A stretch of 47,032 bases of DNA from Lonsdalea iberica (GCF_002111585.1 NZ_LUTP01000027.1:1-47032); one strand, 5' to 3'; shown: positions 9,746 through 20,508, counted from the stretch's first letter. Numbers and translations are program-made. The notes: generated from the sequence alone by a model not told the origin.

Positions 9746-11443
9746 TCAGAACTTTTCCCAATTATTACTAGATGCTGCTTCCGCCCCAGCATTTCTTTTG
9801 CCAGTAGATTTTCCCACTGTCGGACTCAGCAGCGCCGTTTTACCGGCCGCAGGAGCAATGGCAGGACGGAAAGAATTCCTTTCCTCCGGCAAATGGAACA
9901 GCGACACCGAATGGTTCAACCCACGAACCTGTTCTTCCAGCGCGACCGCGGCAGAGGCTGACTCTTCCACCAACGCGGCGTTCTGCTGAGTCACCCGGTC
10001 CATTTCCGTCACCGCCTGACCAACCTGATCGATCCCTTTGCTCTGCTCATCGGATGCGGAAGCGATTTCGCCCATGATATCGGTCACTCGCGTAACCGCG
10101 CCGACAATCTCGCCCATGGTTTCACCCGCCGTCTCGACCAATTTTGAACCTTCGTCTACACGTCCGACAGAGTCGTCAATCAGGGTTTTGATCTCTTTTG
10201 CCGCTTGGGCGCTGCGCTGCGCCAGGTTACGAACTTCACCCGCGACTACGGCAAAACCACGACCCTGTTCGCCGGCACGCGCCGCTTCAACGGCGGCATT
10301 CAGCGCAAGGATGTTGGTCTGGAATGCAATACCGTCTATCACACTGGTGATATCAGAGATTTTCTGTGAGCTGCCGGCGATATCGTGCATCGTTTTCACC
10401 ACGTTATCGACAACCTGACCGCCCTTCTGCGCCGTTTCGGAAGCGCTCAGCGCCAGTTGGCTAGCCTGCCGCGCATTTTCGGCGTTCTGTTTCACCGTCG
10501 CGGTCAGCTGTTCCATGCTCGCCGCCGTTTCCTCAAGGGAAGCGGCTTGCTGCTCGGTGCGGGAAGACAGATCGTTGTTGCCGGCGCTGATTTCCGTTGA
10601 GCCGGTATAAATGGCTTCCGCCCCCCGTCGTACGGCACTCACCGTGGTGATGAATTCACTCTGCATATGACGAAGGCTGTCAGCCAGAATACCCATTTCA
10701 TTGGTACCCTGGAACTCAAGGCGATGAGTCAGATCGCCTTTCGCCATATAACGGATATTTTCGACAATCCTGTTCAGCGGTTGGATAAGCGCGCGGTTGA
10801 CACCCAGCCAAACTAGGCCGGACATCAGCAGTACGAAGACCACGATCGAGCCAAGAACCCACAGTGCAGACTTATAAGCCGACTCGTTCTCTTCTATGGC
10901 GTCTTTGTAAATGACGTCATAAGAGTCACGGTAAGTCATGTAGGTTTTTTCAAACGTGTTCTGATAACTCTGCGTTGGCTGATCGAGGAACGCCTGCAGC
11001 TTGCCTGTTGTAATAAACACAACCAGTTCGCCTAAGGCGCCATTTAACGTATTAAAATCGGTTTTGACCGCCGCTTGAATAGCTTTGTTTTGTTTTGGCG
11101 AATACGGGATGTTTTCATATTTGCCGAAACGGTCGTTAGCCATCTGCAGCTGTTTTTTTGCTAATTCAATGAGCTCGTTCGCAACAGAGTTGTCCGTAGA
11201 TTGGGTGCTCTGATTCAGCGCCAAATACGATCCGGCCCTATTCAGGGTATTACGAGCCTGCAGCAGGTAGGTCCAGGTTGCGTCCAACTCCGATCTTTGT
11301 TCATTGAGAATGCGCGTATCGCGAAAAATATCACGGTCCGTTTTCAACGCATTGAAAAACAGGCCACCAGAGACGAATTGAAGAGCACTGAATAATGCCA
11401 AGATAAGAACTAAACTGGTTACCACTTTGATACGATTGAGCAT
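9746..11443 (-). CDS. Methyl-accepting chemotaxis receptor, Tsr/Tar type
   Basis: 565 aa from the ATG at 11443 ([11 protein letters not shown] aligns with E. coli Tsr MLKRIKIVTSL; GGAAAAG lies 8 nt upstream). A start five codons earlier is possible. Layout: TM1 (about 8-28), a periplasmic four-helix sensor (about 30-190) with the conserved amino-acid-binding segment [12 protein letters not shown] (R and N ligands of Tsr/Tar), TM2 (about 192-213), HAMP, then the signalling hairpin with [20 protein letters not shown]. The C-terminus is NNWEKF, a variant of the NWETF CheR/CheB tether. It probably senses an amino acid such as serine or aspartate; the ligand cannot be fixed from sequence. It lies between cheW and cheR, the tar/tap position. 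Confidence 0.93.
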   Translation of the reverse strand: MLNRIKVVTSLVLILALFSALQFVSGGLFFNALKTDRDIFRDTRILNEQRSELDATWTYLLQARNTLNRAGSYLALNQSTQSTDNSVANELIELAKKQLQMANDRFGKYENIPYSPKQNKAIQAAVKTDFNTLNGALGELVVFITTGKLQAFLDQPTQSYQNTFEKTYMTYRDSYDVIYKDAIEENESAYKSALWVLGSIVVFVLLMSGLVWLGVNRALIQPLNRIVENIRYMAKGDLTHRLEFQGTNEMGILADSLRHMQSEFITTVSAVRRGAEAIYTGSTEISAGNNDLSSRTEQQAASLEETAASMEQLTATVKQNAENARQASQLALSASETAQKGGQVVDNVVKTMHDIAGSSQKISDITSVIDGIAFQTNILALNAAVEAARAGEQGRGFAVVAGEVRNLAQRSAQAAKEIKTLIDDSVGRVDEGSKLVETAGETMGEIVGAVTRVTDIMGEIASASDEQSKGIDQVGQAVTEMDRVTQQNAALVEESASAAVALEEQVRGLNHSVSLFHLPEERNSFRPAIAPAAGKTALLSPTVGKSTGKRNAGAEAASSNNWEKF

Positions 11444-11537
11444 GTGAATCTTTTCCATAGTTCCATGACCCTATCCTTGGTAAGAGAACATTACCTGGAC
11501 AGGTTTCCGTATAAAGAGAAATTCATTACATATGACT

Positions 11538-11559
11538 CGGGCCATACTTTGATGGCCCG
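11538..11559 (-). terminator. Hairpin between cheW and the receptor gene
   Basis: CGGGCCAT, loop ACTTTG, ATGGCCCG: a perfect 8-bp stem 20 nt after the cheW stop. There is no U-tract, so it may attenuate rather than end the mot-che transcript before the receptor gene. Confidence 0.45.
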
Positions 11560-11578
11560 CCGTTATGTGTTGTGTGAA

Positions 11579-12085
11579 TCAACCTTTCAGAACGCTATCA
11601 ACCAGCGCCATTTCTTCGCTGCTTAACAGTTTTTCGATATCCACCAAAATCAGCATCCGTTCGCCCAAGGAACCCAGGCCGGTGAGATATTCCGTTGAAA
11701 GCGTCACCGCAAACTCCGGAGCAGGACGGATTTGATCCGCCTTCAAAGAAAGCACATCAGATACACCGTCAACGACGATACCCACGACGCGCTGTCCAAG
11801 ATTCAGCACGATGACGACCGTATTGTCATCGTAGTCAACTTCTTGCTGTGCAAATTTGATGCGTAAGTCAACGATCGGAACAATAACGCCGCGCAGGTTG
11901 GTTACACCTTTAATAAAGGAAGGGGTATTGGCAATGCGAGTCACCTGATCGTAACCCCGAATTTCCTGCACCTTCAGAATATCGACGCCGTATTCTTCGT
12001 CGCCAAGCGTAAAGATCAGGAATTCCTGCCCTACGGTTTCACCTGCCAGTTTTGTGACGTTTGCAAGTCCAGTCATGTTACTCAC
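11579..12085 (-). CDS. cheW: CheW, coupling protein
   Basis: 168 aa, one SH3-like CheW domain. It shows the conserved [20 protein letters not shown] near residue 20, followed by the [13 protein letters not shown] strand. CheW links receptor tips to CheA in the signalling array. The gene follows cheA after 27 nt, within the motAB-cheAW unit. Confidence 0.97.
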   Translation of the reverse strand: MSNMTGLANVTKLAGETVGQEFLIFTLGDEEYGVDILKVQEIRGYDQVTRIANTPSFIKGVTNLRGVIVPIVDLRIKFAQQEVDYDDNTVVIVLNLGQRVVGIVVDGVSDVLSLKADQIRPAPEFAVTLSTEYLTGLGSLGERMLILVDIEKLLSSEEMALVDSVLKG

Positions 12086-12112
12086 CTTATTATCATTAGC
12101 CGTTATTTTTTG

Positions 12113-14137
12113 TTAAGCGGTCTCTACCACACGCTTTTCACGATAAAGCGCCTGCAATGCCGACACATCAACAATCAGCGCAACACTACCATCGCCTAGA
12201 ATCGTTGCGCCTGAAACGCCCGGCACCTTGCGGTAGTTGCTTTCCAGGTTCTTCACTACCACCTGATGCTGACCAATCAGTTGATCAACCAGCAATGCGT
12301 AACGACGTCCCGCACTTTGCAGAATGACGACAATGCCCTGGGTTGCATCCGTCTTCGCATTTTCTACATCAAATACCTGATAAAGCTCGATCAGAGGCAG
12401 ATATTCGCCACGAACTTGCAATACTCTCTCGCCGCCAGCCAGCGGGTAGAGATCTTCAGATTGAGGCTGAAGAGATTCCATGACCGCATTCAGTGGCAGA
12501 ATGAAGACTTCGCCGTTAACCTTGACGGACATGCCATCCAGAATCGCCAGAGTTAATGGCAGCAGGATACGGATCGTGGTCCCCTTCTCTTTTTGGAAGT
12601 AGATTTCCACGTGACCGCCCATCTCCTGGATATTACGTTTAACCACATCCATACCCACGCCGCGGCCAGAAACATCAGTGACTTTTTCCGCCGTGGAGAA
12701 ACCGGGTGCGAAGATCAGCATCCCGACTTCCTCATCCGTCATGCTGTCGCTAACGGAGAGTCCCTGTGAGAGGGCTTTGGCGAGAATACGTTCACGGTTC
12801 AGCCCGGCGCCATCATCGATAACTTCGATGCAAATGTTCCCGCCCTGATGTTCAGCAGACAGAGTCAGGTTACCCACCGCTGTTTTACCCGCGGCGACAC
12901 GATCCTCTGGGTGCTCAATACCGTGGTCTAGGCTGTTACGCACCAGGTGAGTCAGCGGGTCAATAATGCGTTCGATTAGACTTTTATCGAGTTCCGTAGA
13001 GCTGCCTTGCAACGTCAATTCAACTTCTTTGCCGAGCTTGGCGGCTAAATCGCGCACCAGACGCGGGAAGCGGCTGAAGACGTATTCCATCGGCATCATA
13101 CGAATGGACATGACGGATTCTTGCAGATCACGCGCGTTGCGCTCGAGTTGCCCCATGCTGTTCAGCAAGTCGCCGTGAACCACAGGGTCCAGCGCGCTGG
13201 AACGTTGAGCCAGCATAGATTGCGTGATCACCAGTTCACCAACCAGGTTGATAAGCTGATCGACTTTTTCGACCGCGACGCGAATGCTGGTATCGCCGGT
13301 TTTCGGTCGTGCCTTGGCCGCTTCCGCCGGTTTGGTCACTGGCGCGGCAGGTTTAGCCGGCGCGGCCTCAGCCGGAGCTGGCGCAGGTTCCGGAGCTTCA
13401 GGCTTGGCTGCCTCTTGCGGCGGCGCCGCAGGAGCAGCAGGCTCCGCGCCAGAGGTTTTGAAGTTGATCTGTTCGGGTTCCAGTACGAAACACAGCACCG
13501 CAGTGATGTCGTCCTGGCTTTCAGTCGTCACCAGCGTGGCTTCCACGCTGTTTGCCGTCTGGTGCAAATCTTTTACCGTTCCCAAATTGGCCAGTTCTTC
13601 CAGCAGCTGCGGGATTTCCTGCTCTTTTAGGTTGGTTAACGCAATATGAAGTTCATTATGGCCCGCGGGCGTCGATGGCGCTGCCGACGCAGTGGAAGCA
13701 CTTTCGTTGGTCGCAGCAGCAGACGCGGCTCCGCCCTCAGCCTCTTTAGACTCGAGCGCAAGCTGACGAAGGGCCTTGCAGATGTACTCGAAGCTTTCGG
13801 CGTTCGGTTCCTGCGCGGTTTTATAAGCGTCCAACTGATCCTGCATAATGTCTTTTGTTTCCAGAAACAGGTTGATAATGTCAGTGCTCAGCCGCATTTC
13901 GCCGCGTCTGGCACCATCTAACAGGTTCTCCAGTAAATGCGTGGTTTCCTGTAATACCTTGAAACCAAACGTCCCGGCGCCCCCTTTAATCGAGTGAGCC
14001 GCTCGGAAGATCGCATTCATCTGTTCGGTATCTGGGCTTGACGGGTCGAGCAGCAATAAATGCTGTTCCATATCCGCCAACAATTCGTCTGCTTCATCAA
14101 AGAACGTTTGATAGAAAGCACTCATGTCCATGCTCAC
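12113..14137 (-). CDS. cheA: CheA, chemotaxis histidine kinase
   Basis: 674 aa from the GTG at 14137. An upstream GTG at 14146 is in frame, but AGAGGTG six bases before 14137 and the E. coli start (GTG, MSMDISDFYQ) decide it, and this numbering puts the phospho-histidine at H48 (RAAHSIKGGAGTFG). Domains: Hpt (1-130), CheY/CheB-binding P2 (about 160-235), a long Ala/Pro linker (about 240-285), dimerisation helices, an HATPase domain with N box (LVRNSLDHGIE) and G boxes (DDGAGLN, GRGVGMDV), and the CheW-like P5. It is about 20 residues longer than E. coli CheA because of the APAPAEAAPAKPAAP linker. Start and motB stop overlap nearby. Confidence 0.97.
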   Translation of the reverse strand: MSMDMSAFYQTFFDEADELLADMEQHLLLLDPSSPDTEQMNAIFRAAHSIKGGAGTFGFKVLQETTHLLENLLDGARRGEMRLSTDIINLFLETKDIMQDQLDAYKTAQEPNAESFEYICKALRQLALESKEAEGGAASAAATNESASTASAAPSTPAGHNELHIALTNLKEQEIPQLLEELANLGTVKDLHQTANSVEATLVTTESQDDITAVLCFVLEPEQINFKTSGAEPAAPAAPPQEAAKPEAPEPAPAPAEAAPAKPAAPVTKPAEAAKARPKTGDTSIRVAVEKVDQLINLVGELVITQSMLAQRSSALDPVVHGDLLNSMGQLERNARDLQESVMSIRMMPMEYVFSRFPRLVRDLAAKLGKEVELTLQGSSTELDKSLIERIIDPLTHLVRNSLDHGIEHPEDRVAAGKTAVGNLTLSAEHQGGNICIEVIDDGAGLNRERILAKALSQGLSVSDSMTDEEVGMLIFAPGFSTAEKVTDVSGRGVGMDVVKRNIQEMGGHVEIYFQKEKGTTIRILLPLTLAILDGMSVKVNGEVFILPLNAVMESLQPQSEDLYPLAGGERVLQVRGEYLPLIELYQVFDVENAKTDATQGIVVILQSAGRRYALLVDQLIGQHQVVVKNLESNYRKVPGVSGATILGDGSVALIVDVSALQALYREKRVVETA

Positions 14138-14142
14138 GTGGG

Positions 14143-15288
14143 TCACCTCTGCTGTGAATCGTGGCTTGTTGAAGAAGGCGTCGCCTGGCTATCAGGAGAA
14201 GCGGGCAAAGCGGTAGTCGGCTGTGTGCGACCAGCAGCAGATGCGCTATTCGTCTCAATGACGGAAACGGACCCCGGCGTTCCAGCCGAGCCTTGTGCCG
14301 GTGCCGGTGCCGGTGCCGGTGCCGGTATTTTATTTACGACCCCAGGCGAAGCGCCGCTGCTACTGTTATTGTCGGCAGGTGTCGGGGTAGGTTTAGCGTT
14401 ATCAGAGTTGATATTTTGTAAATTCTCAGCCTTATCAATATCAACCGCATTGCTTTCCGCGTTTTCACGCTCAATGCTCTCTTGAGTCTGCTTGTTCAGC
14501 ACGACCAGGCTGATTCGCCGGTTTATCGCATCATCGCCGCCCTGGGCCTGCTTAAGCCCCATAGTGGCGGCCATACCGACGACGCGCAGTACCTTGCCCT
14601 CTGACAAGCCGCCGGCGATGAGTTCCCGTCGGGATGCATTAGCGCGGTCCGCAGACAATTCCCAGTTGCTGTAACGCCGTTCGCCGGTCACATAAGGCGC
14701 ATCGTCTGTGTGACCAGATAGGCTGATTTTGTTGGGGATATCATTCAGGATCGGCGCAATGGCGCGTAGAATATCGCTCATATACGGCTCCACCTGAGCG
14801 CTGCCGCGCTTGAACATTGGCCTTTTCTGGCTATCAATGATCTGAATTCTCAGACCTTCTTCGACCATCTCAATCAGCAAATGCGGACGCAATGCACGAA
14901 GTCGCGGGTCGGCCTCAATCAGTTGATCGAGCTTGTCCCGCAGTTTGTTTAATTTGGCTTCTTCACGTTGACGTTGGTCTTTGGAAACATCTATCTGCTT
15001 CCTGACTTCACCGTCTTGCTGAGTTGGATCTTGTCCACCGCCGGGGATAGGGCTGGACGCGTCGCTGATGCGCGCCCCATCGGTCATCGCGACCTTTAGC
15101 GGGGTGCGAAAATATTCCGCAATCTGCGCCAGCTGGGAAGGAGATGAAATGGCGATAAGCCACATCACCAGGAACAGCGCCATCATGGCGGTCATGAAGT
15201 CGGCATAAGCAATCTTCCAAGCCCCGCCGTGGTGGCCTCCATGACCCGATTTACGCTTTTTACGAATAATGGGGTGCTGATGTTTCAT
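14143..15288 (-). CDS. motB: MotB, stator protein with long C-terminal tail
   Basis: 381 aa, about 70 longer than E. coli MotB (308). One TM helix carries the essential proton-binding aspartate at residue 30 ([20 protein letters not shown]). The OmpA-like peptidoglycan-binding domain is at about 155-275 ([20 protein letters not shown] and the [15 protein letters not shown] helix). After it comes a low-complexity tail rich in Asn, Pro, Ala and Ser, including an (AP)n stretch made by a hexanucleotide repeat. MotB anchors the MotA4B2-type proton channel to the wall and drives rotation. Its ATG overlaps the motA stop (ATGA). Confidence 0.96.
   Translation of the reverse strand: MKHQHPIIRKKRKSGHGGHHGGAWKIAYADFMTAMMALFLVMWLIAISSPSQLAQIAEYFRTPLKVAMTDGARISDASSPIPGGGQDPTQQDGEVRKQIDVSKDQRQREEAKLNKLRDKLDQLIEADPRLRALRPHLLIEMVEEGLRIQIIDSQKRPMFKRGSAQVEPYMSDILRAIAPILNDIPNKISLSGHTDDAPYVTGERRYSNWELSADRANASRRELIAGGLSEGKVLRVVGMAATMGLKQAQGGDDAINRRISLVVLNKQTQESIERENAESNAVDIDKAENLQNINSDNAKPTPTPADNNSSSGASPGVVNKIPAPAPAPAPAQGSAGTPGSVSVIETNSASAAGRTQPTTALPASPDSQATPSSTSHDSQQR
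14295..14324. repeat. Hexanucleotide tandem repeat (GTGCCG)x5 inside motB
   Basis: Five perfect copies of GTGCCG (CGGCAC on the coding strand), coding an Ala-Pro stretch in the MotB C-terminal tail. Copy-number change would keep the reading frame and only change the tail length. Confidence 0.9.
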
Positions 15289-16178
15289 GCGTCATTTTCC
15301 GCTGACTGTGCCGCCGGCGCCTTCACATTGCGAATATGCTCCTCCATTTCGGTGAACGAAGGACGAATCGTGGAGTACAACGTCTTGCGCCCGAATTCGA
15401 CGGCAATCTGCGGCGCATAGCCGTTGAGGCTGGACAGCAAAGTCACTTTGATGCATTGAAGCACTTTGATTTTTTCGGCGTTTTTCTGCCGAAGCAGTGA
15501 TGCGAGGGGAGAGACAAATCCATAGGCCATAAGAATACCCAGGAAGGTCCCGACCATCGCATGCGCGATCATCATCCCCAGCTCAGCGGCGGGCCGGTCG
15601 ACATAAGCCAGTGAATGCACTACGCCCATTACCGCGGCGACGATACCGAATGCGGGAAGACCATCGCCAATCTGAGTCAGACTGGACGCAGGAACTTCAC
15701 ACTCATGTTCGACAGTCTCGATTTCCTCATCCATCAACGTTTCAATCTCGAAGGCATTCATGTTGCCACTGACCATGAGACGCAGATAATCCGTAACAAA
15801 TTCAACAACATAATTGTCTGACAGTATGCGAGGATAGCTGGAGAAGATTTCGCTTTCTTTAGGATTGTCGATGTCGAACTCGAGAGAAAGCATTCCTTGT
15901 TGGCGTGATTTAGCCATGAGTCTGAAGAGTACAGCCATGAGGTCCATATACACAGCTTTAGTATATTTCGAACCTTTGAAGAGCAGCGGTAAAGCCTTGA
16001 TTGTGCCTTTGATTGCCTTACCGTTGTTTCCCACGATAAACGCACCGATGGCAGCACCACCGATAATCAGCAACTCGGAAGGCTGATAAAGTGCACCTAG
16101 CTCTCCACCGACGATAAGATAACCGCCCAGGATGGAGCCTATAATGACGATATAACCCAATATAACCAGCACAAGCAT
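15285..16178 (-). CDS. motA: MotA, stator proton-channel protein
   Basis: 297 aa with four TM helices: about 1-22, 30-50, 170-190 and 200-222. It has the family signature [15 protein letters not shown] with the channel prolines, and the charged cytoplasmic loop carries the rotor-facing residues ([21 protein letters not shown]). With MotB it forms the proton-driven stator. It is first in motA-motB-cheA-cheW, with ATGA coupling to motB. Upstream at 16224-16231 the minus strand reads CGCGATAA, resembling a sigma-28 -10, but no matching -35 is visible. Confidence 0.97.
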   Translation of the reverse strand: MLVLVILGYIVIIGSILGGYLIVGGELGALYQPSELLIIGGAAIGAFIVGNNGKAIKGTIKALPLLFKGSKYTKAVYMDLMAVLFRLMAKSRQQGMLSLEFDIDNPKESEIFSSYPRILSDNYVVEFVTDYLRLMVSGNMNAFEIETLMDEEIETVEHECEVPASSLTQIGDGLPAFGIVAAVMGVVHSLAYVDRPAAELGMMIAHAMVGTFLGILMAYGFVSPLASLLRQKNAEKIKVLQCIKVTLLSSLNGYAPQIAVEFGRKTLYSTIRPSFTEMEEHIRNVKAPAAQSAENDA

Positions 16179-16254
16179 TCCTTATAGTAACAAGGGGTAG
16201 TGGAGTGAGGTTAAAACGCAGTCTTATCGCGTACGACTTAAGAAGGAAAGAGCC

Positions 16255-16284
16255 CTGCCATTATGCCTAAATGCTCAATGGCAG
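16255..16284 (-). terminator. Hairpin between flhC and motA
   Basis: CTGCCATT, 14-nt loop, AATGGCAG: 8-bp perfect stem 20 nt after the flhC stop. No long U-tract follows. It is probably the end of the flhDC transcript before the class-3 motA unit. Confidence 0.5.
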
Positions 16285-16304
16285 GTTCACTAGCGCTACC
16301 AAGC

Positions 16305-16883
16305 TCAGACTGCGTGCTTAACCTGCTCGTCCAGCAGTTGAGGTAGGATATCGGCAACGTTTGGAGAAAGTTTACGTCTTTTTACTGCCCGGGAAGGCGG
16401 TTGGCATAAACTACAGACGAAAACGTTTTTAGGCTGGTGCGCATGGGTAATAAACATCCCATTGCAGCAATTGCAGGCCGATAACTGCAACATGCCGCTG
16501 TCGACAAAACGCACCAGCGTCCAAGCCCGCGTTAGCGCCAGCAAGGGAGTTTCATTGTGTGGGGAGCATTGTTCGATATAAAGACGATACGCTTTGATGA
16601 CGGCTTCCACCCCGCTGCATTTACTGATTTTGAGTAAATACAGGTAAGCGTTGTAAAACATGGAAGAGTGAATGTTTTGTTCCCACGTCATGAACCAATC
16701 AGTTGAAAACGGCAGCATGCCTTTGGGCGGAGGACTGCCTCTCAATTCTTTGTATAACTTGATGAGACGCCCACGGCTCAGCTGCGTTTCACTTTCCAGC
16801 ATTTGCAAACGTGCGCCAAGCGTAATCAGTTCCATAGCTAACTGAATATCTTTAGCTTCCTGAACAATACTTTTCTCAGCCAT
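16305..16883 (-). CDS. flhC: FlhC, flagellar master regulator subunit
   Basis: 192 aa, the standard length. FlhC binds DNA with FlhD as FlhD4C2 and activates class-2 flagellar promoters with sigma-70. The zinc cluster is complete: [11 protein letters not shown] at about 138-148 and CSLC at about 157-160 provide the four cysteines. N-terminal helices (residues 1-60) contact FlhD. Its ATG is only 2 nt past the flhD stop, so the two are co-translated. Confidence 0.97.
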   Translation of the reverse strand: MAEKSIVQEAKDIQLAMELITLGARLQMLESETQLSRGRLIKLYKELRGSPPPKGMLPFSTDWFMTWEQNIHSSMFYNAYLYLLKISKCSGVEAVIKAYRLYIEQCSPHNETPLLALTRAWTLVRFVDSGMLQLSACNCCNGMFITHAHQPKNVFVCSLCQPPSRAVKRRKLSPNVADILPQLLDEQVKHAV

Positions 16884-16885
16884 TA

Positions 16886-17236
16886 TTATGCCCTTTTCTT
16901 AGGCACGTTCTCTTCTTTTGAAGACAACTGTTGAAGTAAATGACTCGACAGAAGAATACCGGTATGGATCTGCTGCAAATCATCCACGCGGGATTCTTGA
17001 GTCAGTTGCTTAATAGTCGTGTGATCGCTGAATCGGAAGTGACAAATCAACTGATTTGTTTCAGCTAGTTTTACCATTTGAGGCAATGTTAGCTGCATCA
17101 ACGCATCAGCCATTTCATCATCAATGCCCAGACGAAACATCGCAGAAGCTTTTTCGTCATTAATCAGACGTTGTGCCAGTAACAAATAAGACAGGTTTAT
17201 ATCATAAATGTGCTTGAGTAGTTCAGAGGTACCCAT
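16886..17236 (-). CDS. flhD: FlhD, flagellar master regulator subunit
   Basis: 116 aa from the ATG at 17236 ([20 protein letters not shown], matching E. coli [17 protein letters not shown]). A GGGATGG site precedes it, and a nine-codon longer frame has no support. It is a helical dimer with the conserved [20 protein letters not shown] and the C-terminal [10 protein letters not shown] segment that meets FlhC. It is the top of the flagellar cascade. The very long 5' region and the CRP-like site at 17552 suggest the usual heavy environmental control. Confidence 0.97.
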   Translation of the reverse strand: MGTSELLKHIYDINLSYLLLAQRLINDEKASAMFRLGIDDEMADALMQLTLPQMVKLAETNQLICHFRFSDHTTIKQLTQESRVDDLQQIHTGILLSSHLLQQLSSKEENVPKKRA

Positions 17237-17551
17237 AATCCATCCCAACAGGCTATGTTTCAAACATAAATCAGGTGATAGTCGCTATCGCCCAGTTCAA
17301 TAATCACTCTCCATAGGTGGCATGAAAACTATCGGTGCCAGATGTGCCTACTACTTCACGCAATTTTGTTTCGACGTGTTTTACCATGCCGATTTCAACA
17401 TCTTTTAGGCTCCCATTATCCATCACCTCACCAGCTCCCTTACGTCAGTTATCGTCCTTAAACGAGGCATAGGATTAATCCTAAACGGTTGTCACTCTAC
17501 CGCCTATGCCCCAGCACATACAACGCAGCCGCATGTGAATTTTGACAATTA

Positions 17552-17567
17552 TGTGATCTAAATCACG
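17552..17567. promoter_or_regulatory. CRP-like site upstream of flhDC
   Basis: TGTGATCTAAATCACG matches TGTGA-N6-TCACA in 9 of 10 core positions. It lies 315 nt upstream of the flhD start. CRP-cAMP activation of flhDC is established in E. coli and in soft-rot enterics, so the site fits its context. The promoter position itself is not determined. Confidence 0.65.
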
Positions 17568-19262
17568 AAAATGAAAGTTTTCGCTTCCATCTGTGCGGCT
17601 TTTTTTTCCGCACCCTGAAAGTTTTTTATACAAAAAACAGACAGAAATCCAAAAAATCCGCATTCTGTAAATATTTTACAGGTTGCCACGATAACCACAA
17701 CCAACTGTTTTTAAAAGAAAAACAAATTGATCTTATAATCCAGATCATCTTGAGAACAAAATAACATCAAATTTCCATTAAAAAAAACAAACTAATAACC
17801 AAAGTTATTATTGTTCCGATAATTATTTTTTAGGACAAGCTATAAGATGCGTACATGTATTACTAGCTAGAACCCTCAAGAATAAGAAACAAATTTTCCC
17901 AAAAAACCATACGCATTTTGTGGCAATTATTCACCGTCAAGCATGATGAAACTAAAAGACAAATTAGGTGCACACTCCTTCATTGGACTGCTTTCACGCC
18001 TGATAACGACTTGAAAGAGCGATAAACCTTGATGCCTAAAAAAGCGACTGCTTTTCGTAAAAGATAAATTTTTATATAGAGCTACTGCTAATACAGAACT
18101 TAGAAAATGAACTTTAGGTAATCCGACGAGATAAATGTTGTTTACCACAAAATATTTATAATCCTCTCGGTAAAGTTAACCCTTTTTCATCACAGCGTGA
18201 CGCAATTCGTTAGTGTGCTTATAAACATAAGCGGAGATTATTCGGCTAATTTTATACTTGCTATTTATATTTTGCTTAATGCAAAGATATTGAACCGCCG
18301 TTTATTACACGTTCTTTTGGCATCTAACTAAAGCAGATAAGATTGAAATCGATTATTAGCGTCTTCATTATATTGATGTCATTAACTTGACATAATCAGT
18401 CAGGCCCCAAACACAGATGCTGTTCGGGCATCAGCTAACTTTCAGTTTGCGATGCTTTCGTCTGCCATACCTTTCGCCCAGGATAAAAAATTTTTCAACT
18501 TAATATAGGTAGACTATCTGGCGATCATCGTGACTACTTTTTGTGGATTTTTTATATAAAGGATCAATTCTGTCTTAAATATTGGTCATCGCTTCACACA
18601 TCGGTATCGGTCCTCTACCCACTCCATGAGAATAGCAGACATGCCGAAATCGTTATGTTTTATGCTCCCCCTTTTTACCTATCATTAGGATAGCCACGTT
18701 CGGTTTGCGCATGTGGTATCTACACCCCGGCTCATCCCCTCTCTATGCGATGTTGAATATGCCCTGCTTCTTGTTTTCACTTCCCCCCTCTATCGTTACA
18801 CGCCTTTACTTATTGACTAAACAATTCACTTCCCAATAGTAAGGATACTTTTGATAAAAAATAGAATACCTGCGCGGAAAACGCCATAAAGGAAGCAGCC
18901 TTGGTCAGCCAGGCCTTAAACGTCGAAGATAAACCGTGCGGCAAAATCGAAATCACAACGCCGACTACACTTCTGCGGTTTTAGAAATCACGCTCAGACG
19001 GAGCTTCCCGCTGATCAAGTCGAAGGAGAACAGACAACGTGATCGCTTATAGACATACGTGCAATGAGGGAGGATGAAACAGTCGATTTCAGACACAGTA
19101 ATGCACATCCCCCCAGCCGGTTCCAATTTATGGTCAAGTCACATGCGTATGCCTGCAGGGGCGAACAGCCCCGTAGCACCTCCTCCGGTACATAACATCG
19201 TATTTAAATGATGTCATTATGCGTCTGCATACTAAAAATACATGCCGACACCAGGGAAAATT

Positions 19263-19283
19263 AAACCGCCGATTTGGCGGTTT
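19263..19283. terminator. Bidirectional hairpin between the flhDC leader and the toxin-like locus
   Basis: AAACCGCC, loop GATTT, GGCGGTTT, giving A- and U-tracts on both strands. It is about 90 nt upstream of the DUF3289-like gene. What it terminates is unclear; it may end an unseen small RNA or a lost gene. Confidence 0.55.
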
Positions 19284-19374
19284 TATCGTGGCATATCGTT
19301 CATTTACATAACTATAAGTTGCGCATAGACTATCCGCGCTTCACAGGGATAGATCTGTTTACAGGGAATGAAAC

Positions 19375-20508
19375 ATGCTAATCACCAAGCGTCTGGATGA
19401 ACTTACCCCAGATGAATTTACGCGTATCTTATCGCCCGAAAAAGGCAGTGCGCTGGACGCCCAAACCGTCGTATTAGGCTCGCAAGAGCACGCCTGTTGT
19501 TCATTGACAGCGGGCACCTTAGACATCAACGCCAACCGCGATTTCGCCAATACCATCCGGAATGCCTATGACCGCGCTAGGGTGAATGCGCCGGCACAGA
19601 AAGCCGGCTGGGGGTTTGCGCCTCGCCCGGCCACGCCGAGAATAGAACCCGAGCCGACGCTCAAGGTCACCGAAGTGACCGATACCACCAGTGCGACGCG
19701 GATCCATTTACCCGTTCTGGTATATCAGTCGCCGCGTAAACCCGGTTTTAACGCTGACGGCAGTCCTGCTGCGGATATGACCTATGGCGATATGACCGAG
19801 GAAGAGATCAAATCCATACCAAATTTTGGCCATTTACCTCTTTTTGCAAAGGATGGTTATTTATTTGGCTTCGATTCACCGACCATCAACTTCATAAAAT
19901 TCAGGGTGATGGCGGCGACGTTGTTCTCTTCCGGGGATCTGAGAAACGTTATTCTCGCGATGATTGCCAAATTTGAAAAAAAAGAAGGTGGGGAATTTAG
20001 GCATCCAGCGCTAACACGCGCCGTTCGTGCGCATCCAAACACACAAGCGTTCATAAAAACCTTACTGCAGGGTGTTGATGATACAATCAAACTGCAACAT
20101 GGCGAAATTAACTCTGTTGCTTTAAATAATTGGATGATGAGCTATCAGAATATAATTAAAAAATCACTTCGCCCCCCAGCTTTCAATACATTCGAAGATA
20201 AATACTTAGCCTGGTTAAATGGTGGACTGACGTTTGCCATCAATGACGTTTGGGCGGCAAAGGCAGAAATTGTTGACTTTGACCGTTGTGGTCGGTTTTA
20301 CAAAGGTAAGGTTCGGGTAACTTTTTATGATCATTTTGGACTGGATATCCCTGATATTGGCCCAGATCCAGATACTGCGGAGATAAAGGTTTACAGCGTG
20401 CTTGGAGGCTTTAGATCTTGGTTCATACTCCAACATTTAAATAAATTCGGTTATAAGCCGTTCATCACCGTAGTCGAAATGGATTACCCCATTAAAGGGA
20501 ACATATGA
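19375..20508 (+). CDS. DUF3289-like protein, candidate antibacterial toxin
   Basis: 377 aa, ATG with AGGGA nine bases upstream. I read the C-terminal ~200 residues as DUF3289 (TIGR03034-like) from memory of the family. The cues are HPNTQAFIKTLLQGVDD, an FNTFEDK...NGGLTFAINDVWAA block, YDHFGLDIPDIG at residues 318-329, and the terminal FRSWFILQH...GYKPFITVVEMD. The N-terminal ~110 residues are variable and Pro-rich, with no signal peptide, PAAR, Rhs or TM element. The stop overlaps the next ORF start (ATGA), and a second copy of the 3' end survives downstream before another such ORF. This toxin-immunity-like arrangement is the basis of the functional guess; enzymatic activity is unknown. Confidence 0.65.
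   Translation: MLITKRLDELTPDEFTRILSPEKGSALDAQTVVLGSQEHACCSLTAGTLDINANRDFANTIRNAYDRARVNAPAQKAGWGFAPRPATPRIEPEPTLKVTEVTDTTSATRIHLPVLVYQSPRKPGFNADGSPAADMTYGDMTEEEIKSIPNFGHLPLFAKDGYLFGFDSPTINFIKFRVMAATLFSSGDLRNVILAMIAKFEKKEGGEFRHPALTRAVRAHPNTQAFIKTLLQGVDDTIKLQHGEINSVALNNWMMSYQNIIKKSLRPPAFNTFEDKYLAWLNGGLTFAINDVWAAKAEIVDFDRCGRFYKGKVRVTFYDHFGLDIPDIGPDPDTAEIKVYSVLGGFRSWFILQHLNKFGYKPFITVVEMDYPIKGNI

Larger units (their letters stand above)
17237..19374. other. 2.1-kb AT-rich intergenic region upstream of flhDC
   Basis: No credible protein gene; the longest frames are short and lack ribosome sites or family features. The part next to flhD (17.5-18.4 kb) is very AT-rich with many A/T tracts, typical of H-NS-sensitive flhDC control regions. 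A CRP-like site lies at 17552-17567. The stretch 18.85-19.1 kb is less AT-rich and may be a decayed coding remnant, but I could not identify it. A symmetric terminator-like hairpin closes the region at 19263-19283. Confidence 0.6.

Noticed and set aside
16224..16250. Sigma-28 promoter for motA
   Set aside because: The -10-like CGCGATAA is good, but the correctly spaced -35 matches only about 2 of 8 positions, so I did not annotate it.
17927..18148. 73-codon minus-strand frame in the flhDC upstream region
   Set aside because: No ribosome site, no family features, AT-rich background; judged a chance frame.
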